Assembly: GCA_964552325.1 (NCBI GenBank)
Contig: CAZKHA010000003.1
Location: forward strand, 15,923-79,922
DNA: 64,000 nucleotides
Source: CAZKCK01 sp964552325
Lineage (GTDB): Bacteria > Bacteroidota > Bacteroidia > Bacteroidales > TTA-H9
Direction: 5' to 3'
How positions within the stretch are numbered: the stretch's first letter is position 1; each line of letters begins with the position of its first letter. Below the pieces are notes generated by a model. That model made no database searches and was not told where the DNA came from. It saw only the letters and a program-made list of their open reading frames with translations. A program made the translations under genes and the position numbers. Shown one piece after another: positions 47,398 to 55,816 of this stretch.

Positions 47398-47670
47398 ATG
47401 AACAAAGCAGATTTAATCAGTGCAATGGCTGAAAATGCCGGAATTACTAAAGCCAAAGCTAAGAAAGCCCTCGATGCTTTTATTGGAACTACTACAGCTT
47501 CTTTAAAAGAAGGACAAAGAGTATCATTAATCGGTTTCGGAACTTTTAGCGTTTCAAAACGTTCAGCACGTACAGGCAGAAACCCTAAAACCCAACAAAC
47601 TATGCAAATTGCTGCTAAAAAAGTAGTAAAATTTAAACCAGGTGCTGAATTGGCCGGAGAAATCAAATAA
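47398..47670 (+). CDS. hup: HU/IHF-family DNA-binding protein
   Basis: 90 residues, the standard HU length. MNKADLISAMAENAGITKAKAKKALDAF forms the N-terminal helices. RVSLIGFGTFSVSKRSARTGRNP is the beta-arm base with the GFGTF core, followed by the DNA-intercalating arm and VKFKPGAEL at the end. HU bends DNA and compacts the nucleoid. A strong promoter and an efficient terminator flank it, as expected for an abundant protein. Confidence 0.95.
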   Translation: MNKADLISAMAENAGITKAKAKKALDAFIGTTTASLKEGQRVSLIGFGTFSVSKRSARTGRNPKTQQTMQIAAKKVVKFKPGAELAGEIK

Positions 47671-47690
47671 CGCCAGCCATAAACTTTTGT

Positions 47691-47717
47691 ACCCAGACAT
47701 TTTGTCTGGGTTTTTTT
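47691..47717 (+). terminator. intrinsic terminator after hup
   Basis: ACCCAGACA (47691-47699) pairs perfectly with TGTCTGGGT (47703-47711) around a 3-base loop, followed by a T tract to 47717. Confidence 0.85.
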
Positions 47718-47831
47718 ATGCCGTTTTGTTTACTTTTTAAACAGTTGGTATATAAGGTAATGTACTATTTTGAGCAAGATTATCAACCATATGGCAGCGT
47801 TTTCATGTCATGGCATGCTTTTTGGTTAAAG

Positions 47832-47863
47832 ATGGAAACTAAATAAACTAAAATAGTTTCCAT
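47832..47863 (+). promoter_or_regulatory. palindromic operator for the TetR-family regulator
   Basis: The arms ATGGAAACTA (47832-47841) and TAGTTTCCAT (47854-47863) are perfect 10-base inverted repeats separated by 12 bases, ending one base before the tetR start codon at 47865. The position and symmetry suit an autoregulatory TetR operator that would block transcription of the tetR-tolC-hlyD-permease operon. Confidence 0.7.
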
Positions 47864-47864
47864 T

Positions 47865-48500
47865 ATGAAGAACGAATCCACCTACACGAATCGTATTGTT
47901 GATGTCAGCCGTACCTTGTTTTTTAGATATGGCTATAGTCGCGTATCAGTTGATGAAATTGCTGCCGAATTGAGTATTAGTAAAAAGACTATTTATCAGC
48001 ATTTTAAGGGTAAAAAAGAAATCCTACTGGCCATTTTAAACATACTGAAGGAAAACCTGAACAACGACATTGACCAAGTTATAAATGATCCAAACTTGTC
48101 GTTTACCCAAAAATTAAAGCAAAATTTGGCCATTATTGGGGTGCATATCTCGAGCGTTGACAGGCAGTTTTTAGAAGATATGCGAAAAAGTGTTCCCGAA
48201 GCCTGGAAGGTATGGGAGGATTATAAACGCTTTGCAGCCAACCAACACTTTAGGCGCTTACTTGATGAAGGGATTCGCAATGGGCTAATAAATCCAGCCA
48301 TTAATGCCGATATGGCTGTAATAGTTTACCTTGGTACTATTAGCAGCGTTTTTGATCCATTGTTCATCAATCAGTTACCCACCGATTTGGTTGAAAAGCT
48401 TCCTAATTCGCCCATCGAAAGCTTCAACCAATTCATCAAGATTTTGTATATGGGTATTCTATCACCAGAGGCAGTTCACGAATTTCAAAACAATGATTAA
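47865..48500 (+). CDS. TetR/AcrR-family transcriptional regulator
   Basis: 211 residues. The N-terminal helix-turn-helix reads RIVDVSRTLFFRYGYSRVSV then DEIAAELSISKKTIYQHF (residues about 10-48), the classic TetR domain ending in YxHF. The C-terminal ligand-binding part is unique. The first gene of an efflux operon, it is separated from the tolC-like gene by three bases, and a 32-base palindrome overlaps the start region. It is expected to repress the operon until it binds an exported compound. Confidence 0.88.
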   Translation: MKNESTYTNRIVDVSRTLFFRYGYSRVSVDEIAAELSISKKTIYQHFKGKKEILLAILNILKENLNNDIDQVINDPNLSFTQKLKQNLAIIGVHISSVDRQFLEDMRKSVPEAWKVWEDYKRFAANQHFRRLLDEGIRNGLINPAINADMAVIVYLGTISSVFDPLFINQLPTDLVEKLPNSPIESFNQFIKILYMGILSPEAVHEFQNND

Positions 48501-48503
48501 ACT

Positions 48504-49838
48504 ATGCGATATATTAATGATTTTACTGTGTTTATAGTATTGATATACTGTTTATTAGCTAATAGTCCGGTACAAGCCCAAGAAACGCTTTCACGGCGTA
48601 GCCTTGCGCAACGAGCCATTAACGAAAGCTTTGTGGTAAAAAACCAAAAGAACCAGATGCGCATAACGCAAATTGACAAGCGCAAGCTTTACCAAACCTA
48701 TCTTCCGAACGTAAGTTTCAATATGAGTTATACCCGATTAAACGATGAAATTAGGTTCGGGATTCCTCCCATTAGTTTACCCTTAGCCCCAGGGAAAGTA
48801 CTTAGTTTAACGCTGGATCCCATAACACTCCAAGAAAAAGAACTTTTTAAGACCGACTTAACTGGCAGTATGGTACTCTTTTCTGGTTTAAAAGTGCCAT
48901 TGGCTCTTAATGGGTTGCAACATAAATTAAAGGCCGAGGAGGCTATTGTACGTAAAGAAGAAGTAAGTATTATAAAAGACTTGGCTGATTATTATGATCG
49001 CTTAGCACTTATCGATCAATCACTTCTGGTACTGGGCCAAAGTGAAGAACGATTAAATCATGAATCAGCGTTTGCTCGAAAAGCGTTCAAGGAAGGTTTG
49101 GTTGGTGCCTATGATTTAAGTAAGATTGATATTGTTATTCAGGAACTTGAAGCAAGAAAGATTGAGTTGTCCTTAAACCGTAAAATGGTCTTAAGCAAGC
49201 TCAATCAACTTACGGGTATTCCGAGGGATAGCCTTGGGTTGCTACATCCCCAATTGCAGGCTATAGTGCTTGATACATCCTTAAACACTCCTTCGTCTCG
49301 GCCCGAAATTTTGGCTTTAAATGAACGTATTGCCGCTGGACAAGTCAAAACAAAAATGTCGTTAACAGCTTACCTGCCTACGGTTTATGCCTTCGGTAAA
49401 AAAGAAATGCGCACCGAAGATCTCTCAGCCCTTGAACCTCAATGGTATGCTGGAATAGGGCTTAAATGGAGCATTTTTGATGGAGGAATGGCTTATCGTG
49501 AATATCAAAAGGCCAGAATTGATGAAGACATGGCCCAAAATGAGTTAAAAAATGCGAACAAACTTTTTGATCTGGCCCTCGAAAAGTCGAAGAACGATGC
49601 CGAATTATCAGCTGAATTAATAAAGGTGGCCAATAAACGTGTTAGCACAGCTCAAAAAGGCCTCGAGCTGATTACACGGCAATATCAACTTGGCCTTTCT
49701 ACCATCACTGAACGTTTGGCAGCCGAAGCCGATTTACAAAAAGCCCAACTTGATTTGTTGCAAAGCATTTATAACCAGCGAGTAGCAGCACTTGCGGTAT
49801 TGGAGGCAAATGGCAAACTTACCGTAGGGATATTATAG
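48504..49838 (+). CDS. TolC-family outer-membrane efflux protein
   Basis: 444 residues with a signal peptide (FTVFIVLIYCLLANSPVQAQ). Two repeated OEP halves are present. Long helical stretches (LADYYDRLALIDQSLLVLGQSEERL and LITRQYQLGLSTITERLAAEADL) and the beta-rich SLAPGKVLSLTLDP segment fit the trimeric channel-tunnel. It forms the outer-membrane exit for the membrane fusion protein and permease encoded next. The mature N-terminus lacks a lipobox. Confidence 0.85.
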   Translation: MRYINDFTVFIVLIYCLLANSPVQAQETLSRRSLAQRAINESFVVKNQKNQMRITQIDKRKLYQTYLPNVSFNMSYTRLNDEIRFGIPPISLPLAPGKVLSLTLDPITLQEKELFKTDLTGSMVLFSGLKVPLALNGLQHKLKAEEAIVRKEEVSIIKDLADYYDRLALIDQSLLVLGQSEERLNHESAFARKAFKEGLVGAYDLSKIDIVIQELEARKIELSLNRKMVLSKLNQLTGIPRDSLGLLHPQLQAIVLDTSLNTPSSRPEILALNERIAAGQVKTKMSLTAYLPTVYAFGKKEMRTEDLSALEPQWYAGIGLKWSIFDGGMAYREYQKARIDEDMAQNELKNANKLFDLALEKSKNDAELSAELIKVANKRVSTAQKGLELITRQYQLGLSTITERLAAEADLQKAQLDLLQSIYNQRVAALAVLEANGKLTVGIL

Positions 49839-49880
49839 TTCGAACCAAATTAAATTATTGATTTTTAATAGTATATAAGC

Positions 49881-50843
49881 ATGAAAAAAGATGTGTTGAT
49901 TTTGATAGCTGTACTTTTATTTCTTACAGCATGTAAAAAGGCAAATGGCCCCCTAGAAGGAAAATACGAAGGAAAGGTAAAACGAGAAACCTTGTCAATT
50001 GCGCCAAAAGTGGCAGGACGAATTTTGGAATGCCGTGTAAACGAGGGCGACATCGTAAAGGTTGGGGATACCCTTGCTATAATTGATGTTCCTGAAATTG
50101 AGGCAAAAATGATGCAGGCCGAAGGAGCCTATATTGCTGCTAGAGCACAATATCAAATGGCAAAGAATGGAGCTACCTCGTTTGAACGGCAACAAATGAA
50201 TGCCAAATTAGAGGCTGCTCAACAACAACTGTACTTAGCCGAAAAAAGCTACAAGCGTATCAGCAGCATGGTAAAGGATTCATTGGTACCCATGCAAAAA
50301 TATGATGAGGTATTTGAAAAGTATAGCTCAGCAAAAGCACAATATGATGCAGTGTTGGCTCAAAAAAGTGATATTGACTATGGTGTGAGGCGCGAAAAAG
50401 TAGAAATGGCCCTTGGCGATGCCAAACGAGCCGAAGGTGCTTTTCTTGAAGCCCAAACTGCCTACAATGAGCGTTTTATTATTGCCCGCCGAAATATGAC
50501 CATCGAAACCATCGACCTTAAAATTGGCGAGCTTGCCTTACCTGCCTACAATATTTTTGTTGGCTATGATATTGATGGCACCTATTTTAGGTTTACTATT
50601 CCCGAAAGCAAATTAGCAAACTATAGTGTTGGTAATTCGTATAATATTGATATTAAAAGTCTTAATACGAAAATTGAATCAAAACTAATTTATTGCAAAC
50701 CTTTGCCTGCTTATGCCGAAAAGTCATCGAGCTATGCCAATTATCAACCCGGCGAAAGCTTGTACGAACTCAAGCTTGTGCCAAGCAAGGCCACTGACAG
50801 ATTGGTACTAAAGGCTAACATGGTAGCATTCCTTAATCAATAA
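49881..50843 (+). CDS. HlyD/AcrA-family periplasmic adaptor lipoprotein
   Basis: 320 residues. The signal peptide ends at a lipobox (LIAVLLFLTACKK), so it is anchored by lipid. The N-terminal barrel-sandwich half is KVAGRILECRVNEGDIVKVGDTLAIID. An alpha-hairpin follows (MMQAEGAYIAARAQYQMAKNGA to about 210), with a beta-barrel at the C-terminus. It bridges the inner-membrane permease and the TolC-type channel. It is 42 bases after tolC and 27 before the permease gene. Confidence 0.85.
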   Translation: MKKDVLILIAVLLFLTACKKANGPLEGKYEGKVKRETLSIAPKVAGRILECRVNEGDIVKVGDTLAIIDVPEIEAKMMQAEGAYIAARAQYQMAKNGATSFERQQMNAKLEAAQQQLYLAEKSYKRISSMVKDSLVPMQKYDEVFEKYSSAKAQYDAVLAQKSDIDYGVRREKVEMALGDAKRAEGAFLEAQTAYNERFIIARRNMTIETIDLKIGELALPAYNIFVGYDIDGTYFRFTIPESKLANYSVGNSYNIDIKSLNTKIESKLIYCKPLPAYAEKSSSYANYQPGESLYELKLVPSKATDRLVLKANMVAFLNQ

Positions 50844-50870
50844 CAAGCATTCTAACAATTATTTATTCTG

Positions 50871-52064
50871 ATGAAAATCAATCAATTTACGCGAACTACC
50901 TTTGAGATTATTGTACGGGAATGGGGGCATTTTAAGAAGAACAATATGCTTAAGCTTATGCTATTCGGTGGGCCTGTTTTGTTTCCGGTAGTACTTGGTT
51001 TGGTTTATATACAAGCCAAACCGCTCGAACAGCCTATTACAATTGTTGATTTGGATAATAGTTCGTTAAGCCAAAAGATAATCGAAGCGCTTGATGATAA
51101 CCAATATTTACGCGTTTTTCGAGTAGTTGGCAGCGAACAAGCTGGTGTACATGACCTTAAAAAGGGTAGGATAGAAGGTGTTGTTTTTATTCCAGAAGGT
51201 TTTGAAGGCGACATTCAACAAAAGCGGCATCCCGAGATTTATATAAGTTTGAATTCGCTTAATATTTTAACCAGCAACTATATAAATACAGGAATTCTTA
51301 AAACTTTGGGTGTGATAAACGCTGGAATTGAGGTGAATACGCTACAGAAATCAGGGGTTCCCGTTGCAACGGCTTCTGATAGGTTTGAGTCATTTTCAAT
51401 TCAAACGGATCGCTTTTACAATCCAGAAACAAACTACCTAACTTTTTTATGGCCTGGTGTGGTCGGAACCTCGCTTCAGCAGATTTTTTTGTTGGTGATA
51501 GCCCTAATTTTTGCGTACGAGTTCGAGAAAGGAACTTTTAGCAGCTTACTTAAAAAATCAACTTCGGCATCGCATCTTATTTTTGCCAAATCTATTCCTT
51601 ACTTTTTGATAATGATGCTTATATGGAGTGCAATGATTTTTATACTTTTTCCGCTTTTCCATGTTACCATTAGTGGTTCAGCTGTAAATGTACTAGTGTT
51701 TTCGGCCCTGTTTATGTTGGCTTTATTATCGTTAGGGGTTTTTGTAAGCTGCCTTACACGCACTATGTTGTTATCTACGGATATACTTATGATTATTTCG
51801 GTTCCCAGCTTTATTTTAAGCGGTTTCACTTGGCCTGTGTCGCAAATGCCAAGCTATATACAAGTTATTTCAGAAGTTTTGCCTTTAACGCCCTTTTTAA
51901 ATGGATTAAGGCGAATCGTTTTTATGGGTTCAAGCTTGCAGGATGTTTTGCCTGAAATTAAATCCCTTACTATCATGATAGTAGTTTTTGGGATACTAGG
52001 ATGGAGCGTTTTAAAGCTTAAAATACGGAATTATATCCGTAAGGGAGCTTTAAACCAGGTTTAA
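50871..52064 (+). CDS. ABC-2-type permease subunit
   Basis: 397 residues. One N-terminal helix (MLFGGPVLFPVVLGLVYI) precedes a large periplasmic domain (QPITIVDLDNSSLSQKII, VVFIPEGFEGDI) typical of the YhgE/ABC-2 group. At least five helices fill residues 205-385, including LSTDILMIISVPSFILSGFTWPVSQMP, the conserved ABC-2 region. It exports a substrate together with the adaptor and channel. No ATPase subunit is encoded in the operon; the gene ends against the convergent recQ with four bases of overlap. The ATPase must come from elsewhere. Confidence 0.82.
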   Translation: MKINQFTRTTFEIIVREWGHFKKNNMLKLMLFGGPVLFPVVLGLVYIQAKPLEQPITIVDLDNSSLSQKIIEALDDNQYLRVFRVVGSEQAGVHDLKKGRIEGVVFIPEGFEGDIQQKRHPEIYISLNSLNILTSNYINTGILKTLGVINAGIEVNTLQKSGVPVATASDRFESFSIQTDRFYNPETNYLTFLWPGVVGTSLQQIFLLVIALIFAYEFEKGTFSSLLKKSTSASHLIFAKSIPYFLIMMLIWSAMIFILFPLFHVTISGSAVNVLVFSALFMLALLSLGVFVSCLTRTMLLSTDILMIISVPSFILSGFTWPVSQMPSYIQVISEVLPLTPFLNGLRRIVFMGSSLQDVLPEIKSLTIMIVVFGILGWSVLKLKIRNYIRKGALNQV

Positions 52065-53965
52065 GCCGACCAATAAAACCGGTTTTCGTCGTCGGCAAGC
52101 ACTTTTTCGTACTCCCGGAGGTATAGCAAGACTTTTAAAATATTGTCTTCTGGTATCTCTGGGAATTTTTCTACTAGCTCGTTTATAAACAAACGCTGTG
52201 TTTTTAATAATGGCTTTATCCGTTCTATAACACCTTGAAACTCTACATCGCTCATTTCCATCTTATTCCTTTTGATGCAGTAATCACAATGACCACAGCG
52301 TTTGGTTTGGGTTTCATCAAAGTATTCGAGTAAAACTTGGCTTCGGCATTTATTAATGCTTGTAGCATAATTTATTACAGCTTCCATCCGTTTAAATGCT
52401 TCAATTTTAAGCTGTTGATAGTTTTGCTGCGTCAAAATGACATGGTTTTCGTCTAAACGTTCCGATGTGAAAGTTATTTGGGGCTTGTCTTTTCGTGGTA
52501 CATACGTAATAACCCCAATTTGTTGTAAATAGTTGAAAACCTGTACTATTTTCTCTTCCTGCTGTCCTATTCTCTTGGCTATTTCTTCTTCCGAAATTTT
52601 CCGCAATTCGGTGTAGATACCTCCATAGATTCTTGAAATGGTTTTTAGGAAATCACCATAAAACTTGTTTTCTACTTGAAACCTATACATTTCTTCGCCA
52701 TCCAGGTGTATCATGAGTTGGGATGGTTGGTTAATGGCATCGCTCAACAAGATATAGCCCTCGCGTTCCAAGATTTTTAGCGCGCTGAAAGTTGTTGAGG
52801 GTTTTAGATTATACTGTTCCACAAACGCATGTAGCTCAAAATCAAATGTGGAGGCCTTACCGCTACCAATTACAAGTTTGCAATAATTGCCCAAGGCTTT
52901 GTATACCCTTCTAATTTCGTCAAGCGGAGGATATGCATTTTCAACTTGTTCGGTAAGTTCTGTAATATCAGCATCTTGATACAGAAGTATGGCAAAGGAT
53001 TTTTTTTCATCACGCCCGGCCCTTCCGGCTTCCTGAAAATAGGCTTCGGGGCTATCGGGCAAATCGAAATGCACCACAAAACGCACATCGGCTTTGTCAA
53101 TTCCCATTCCAAAAGCATTGGTAGCCACCATAATACTGCTCTTATTCTGCATCCATTCTTCTTGGCGTTTGTTGCGTTCAGTGTTGCTAAGTCCAGCATG
53201 GTAAAACTGTGCACTTGTGGCATGTTTTTGCAAATAGCCGGCAATTTCGATGGTTTTGCGCCTGTTTCGCACATAAACAATTCCGCATCCTTTAACGCCT
53301 TGAACCACCTTAAGAAGTTTTTGTAGCTTATTTTCTTCTTTTTGAACTACATACGCAATGTTTTTCCGTTCAAAACTCTTTTTAAAAACATTGGCGTCCT
53401 TAAACTTGAGCTTTTCTTGGATGTCGTCCATTACAGGTTTTGTGGCCGTGGCTGTTAGCGCCATTACTGGCGTTTTTGGGAAATAGGCTCGTATTTCGGC
53501 AATTTTTAGGTAAGGTGGCCTAAAATCATACCCCCATTGCGAGATGCAATGTGCTTCATCAACAGCTATCAGGTTTATTTTAAAGGTGTTAAGCCGGTCT
53601 TTAAATGATTCTGTAACAAGCCGTTCCGGCGAAACGTACAAAAATTTTAAATCGCCATACGATGCGTTATCAAGAATGCGATCAATTTGTGTAAAATGTA
53701 TTCCCGAATAGATGGCTTCAGCTTTGATACCCCGTTTTTTGAGCCCCTCAACCTGGTCCTTCATCAAGGCAATAAGTGGAGAAACTACAAGGCAAAGCCC
53801 ATCAAGCGCCATTCCGGGTACTTGATAACAAATTGATTTGCCACCACCCGTGGGCAAAAGAGCAAGCGTATCGTGTCCGGCCATCACAGAATTGATGATT
53901 TCTTCCTGCAAAGGCCTAAAGTTGGAATGCCCCCAATACTTTATCAGTAAATTTTTAAGTGGCAA
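52061..53965 (-). CDS. recQ: RecQ-family ATP-dependent DNA helicase
   Basis: 634 residues. Walker A (LLPTGGGKSICYQVPG) is near 37, the DEAHC box (VDEAHCISQWGYDFRPPY) near 135, and motif VI (QEAGRAGRDEKKS) near 310. The RQC zinc site (KCRSQVLLEYF, then KRCGHCDYC) is near 530-555. A winged-helix region follows. The C-terminal HRDC domain of E. coli RecQ is not evident; instead a helical tail ends the protein. RecQ unwinds recombination and replication intermediates with 3'-5' polarity. A TATATTTG -7 element lies upstream at 54022-54029. Confidence 0.92.
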   Translation of the reverse strand: MPLKNLLIKYWGHSNFRPLQEEIINSVMAGHDTLALLPTGGGKSICYQVPGMALDGLCLVVSPLIALMKDQVEGLKKRGIKAEAIYSGIHFTQIDRILDNASYGDLKFLYVSPERLVTESFKDRLNTFKINLIAVDEAHCISQWGYDFRPPYLKIAEIRAYFPKTPVMALTATATKPVMDDIQEKLKFKDANVFKKSFERKNIAYVVQKEENKLQKLLKVVQGVKGCGIVYVRNRRKTIEIAGYLQKHATSAQFYHAGLSNTERNKRQEEWMQNKSSIMVATNAFGMGIDKADVRFVVHFDLPDSPEAYFQEAGRAGRDEKKSFAILLYQDADITELTEQVENAYPPLDEIRRVYKALGNYCKLVIGSGKASTFDFELHAFVEQYNLKPSTTFSALKILEREGYILLSDAINQPSQLMIHLDGEEMYRFQVENKFYGDFLKTISRIYGGIYTELRKISEEEIAKRIGQQEEKIVQVFNYLQQIGVITYVPRKDKPQITFTSERLDENHVILTQQNYQQLKIEAFKRMEAVINYATSINKCRSQVLLEYFDETQTKRCGHCDYCIKRNKMEMSDVEFQGVIERIKPLLKTQRLFINELVEKFPEIPEDNILKVLLYLREYEKVLADDENRFYWSA

Positions 53966-54021
53966 GATTTCTGGCGAAATTAGTAATACATGATTTATTT
54001 GGTTGAAAAGTAGTGCTTTAA

Positions 54022-54029
54022 CAAATATA
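54022..54029 (-). promoter_or_regulatory. -7 element of the recQ promoter
   Basis: On the minus strand TATATTTG runs from 54029 to 54022, about 56 bases before the recQ start. A -33 partner is not clear. Confidence 0.4.
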
Positions 54030-54143
54030 AACTAGTTCAATCTGCGTACTAGCTTTCATTTGCCGCAATAAATTTACGAAAAAGATACGATAATCGTTTT
54101 TTATCTCGTTATGAAATAACGAATTTTGCACAAAAATACACCT

Positions 54144-55688
54144 ATGGATCCATTGATTATCATTTTGTTGGTTTTTATGTTTTTTCCGGCTGTGCTCTGG
54201 ACGGTTTTCAACGACCTTAAGATTGAGCCATGGAAAACCCTTATTCCGTTTTATAACTACTATATTTGGCTGAAAATCATTAAGAAACCTTTTTGGTGGT
54301 ACTTGCTTCTGTTTTTCCCTTTCATCAATGTTTTTATGGTATTCTTGATGATTGTAGAAACAGCAAAGTGCTATCAGCAGTATGATTTGGGCCCTCAAGC
54401 CTTGGCAGTTTTGGCTCCATTTTTTTATCTGCCCTACATCGGACAAAATGCGGCGTATAAGTTTCTTGATCCCACGAAACGGCCAAAGATGAAGAAATCA
54501 TCGGTGCGAGAATGGGTTGATGCGATAATTTTTGCCGTTGTAGCAGCTACAATCATTCGTATGTTTTTGTTCGAGGCTTACACAATACCAACCCCTTCAA
54601 TGGAAAAATCCTTACTGGTTGGCGACTATTTATTTGTAAGCAAAATGAGCTACGGACCAAAAGTACCCAATACACCTTTGGCCTTTCCGTTTGTTCACCA
54701 TACCATGCCCATGTCGTTATATACAAAATCGTACCTCGAATGGATTAAACTGCCTTATTATCGTTTTCCTGGTTTTGGCAAGGTGAAACGCAATGATGCT
54801 GTGGTATTTAATTACCCTAGTGGCGATACCGTTGTGGTAGAACGTCAAAACGAGGACTATTATTCGATAGTGCGGGCTGCCGAGGAAGAATTTAAGTTTA
54901 GGATGGGTAACCAATATTACCCTGGAATGGGGCGTGATGCGGTATGGAAAACCTATAAAGTAATAGATAGACCAGTTGATAAGCGCGAAAATTATATCAA
55001 ACGTTGCATTGCAATCCCCGGAGATACCTTACGAATTGTAAATCAGCAAGTTTTTATTAATGGCCAAAAAGGGTTCAACCCTCCATTGATGCAGTTTAAT
55101 TACAGTATTCATACTGATGGAGTGGAATTTAGCGAACGCAATTTTCGCAAATTGGACGTTGCAGCCGAAGATATCCAAAACTTTAAAGTACGCCGCGAAA
55201 TTCCTTTCACAACCGAGACTTACAACGAAGTGAGGAAGTTCCCCAATGTAACCGAAGTTCAGAAAACCTTGCAGCCAGCAGGTTTTTGGCAGTCACATAT
55301 TTTCCCTTTCGATAAGCGCTATCCTTGGAACGTTGATAATTTCGGCCCTTTATACTTGCCTAAAGCAGGCGATGTTTTGCCCATTGATACCAGTAACATT
55401 TGCTTATACAGCAGGATTATTGAAATTTATGAAGGCAACAAGCTCGCGATTAAAGATGGGAAGATTTTTATCAACGATAAAGAGGCTACCACATATACCT
55501 TTAAACAAGGTTATTATTGGATGATGGGCGACAACAGGCATAATTCAGCCGATTCAAGGTATTGGGGTTTTGTGCCCAACGATCATATTGTTGGCAAAGC
55601 TGTTTTTGTATGGTTATCCCTTGATAAGGATAAAAGCTTGTTAGAAGGCAAGATACGATGGAACAAGATGTTCCGCTTCGTAAAATAA
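54144..55688 (+). CDS. lepB: signal peptidase I
   Basis: 514 residues from ATG 54144; the upstream TTG at 54126 would overlap the promoter region. The N-terminus carries three or so membrane helices (LIIILLVFMFFPAVLWTVF and others), a fusion common in Bacteroidota. The catalytic domain then begins: Ser152 in TIPTPSMEKSLLVGDY, Lys286 in NYIKRCIAIPGDTL, and MMGDNRHNSADSRYWGFVP near the end. The long inserted region between the boxes makes it larger than E. coli LepB (324 residues). It cleaves signal peptides of exported proteins at the inner membrane. A bidirectional hairpin separates it from the glutamine synthetase gene. Confidence 0.92.
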   Translation: MDPLIIILLVFMFFPAVLWTVFNDLKIEPWKTLIPFYNYYIWLKIIKKPFWWYLLLFFPFINVFMVFLMIVETAKCYQQYDLGPQALAVLAPFFYLPYIGQNAAYKFLDPTKRPKMKKSSVREWVDAIIFAVVAATIIRMFLFEAYTIPTPSMEKSLLVGDYLFVSKMSYGPKVPNTPLAFPFVHHTMPMSLYTKSYLEWIKLPYYRFPGFGKVKRNDAVVFNYPSGDTVVVERQNEDYYSIVRAAEEEFKFRMGNQYYPGMGRDAVWKTYKVIDRPVDKRENYIKRCIAIPGDTLRIVNQQVFINGQKGFNPPLMQFNYSIHTDGVEFSERNFRKLDVAAEDIQNFKVRREIPFTTETYNEVRKFPNVTEVQKTLQPAGFWQSHIFPFDKRYPWNVDNFGPLYLPKAGDVLPIDTSNICLYSRIIEIYEGNKLAIKDGKIFINDKEATTYTFKQGYYWMMGDNRHNSADSRYWGFVPNDHIVGKAVFVWLSLDKDKSLLEGKIRWNKMFRFVK

Positions 55689-55705
55689 ACGGTATTGTAT
55701 GCAAT

Positions 55706-55739
55706 AAAAAAATGCGCTGGTTTATACAGCGCATTTTTT
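55706..55739. terminator. bidirectional terminator between lepB and glutamine synthetase
   Basis: An A tract plus TGCGCTG (to 55719) pairs with CAGCGCA plus a T tract (55727-55739) around a 7-base loop. It serves convergent genes ending at 55688 (plus) and 55817 (minus). Confidence 0.85.
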
Positions 55740-55816
55740 GTAATAGTAAGTTTATAAACGTGTTAGTGCTTACATAATGACCACAAAAGCCTTTCAACCT
55801 TTCATCTTATTGCTTA

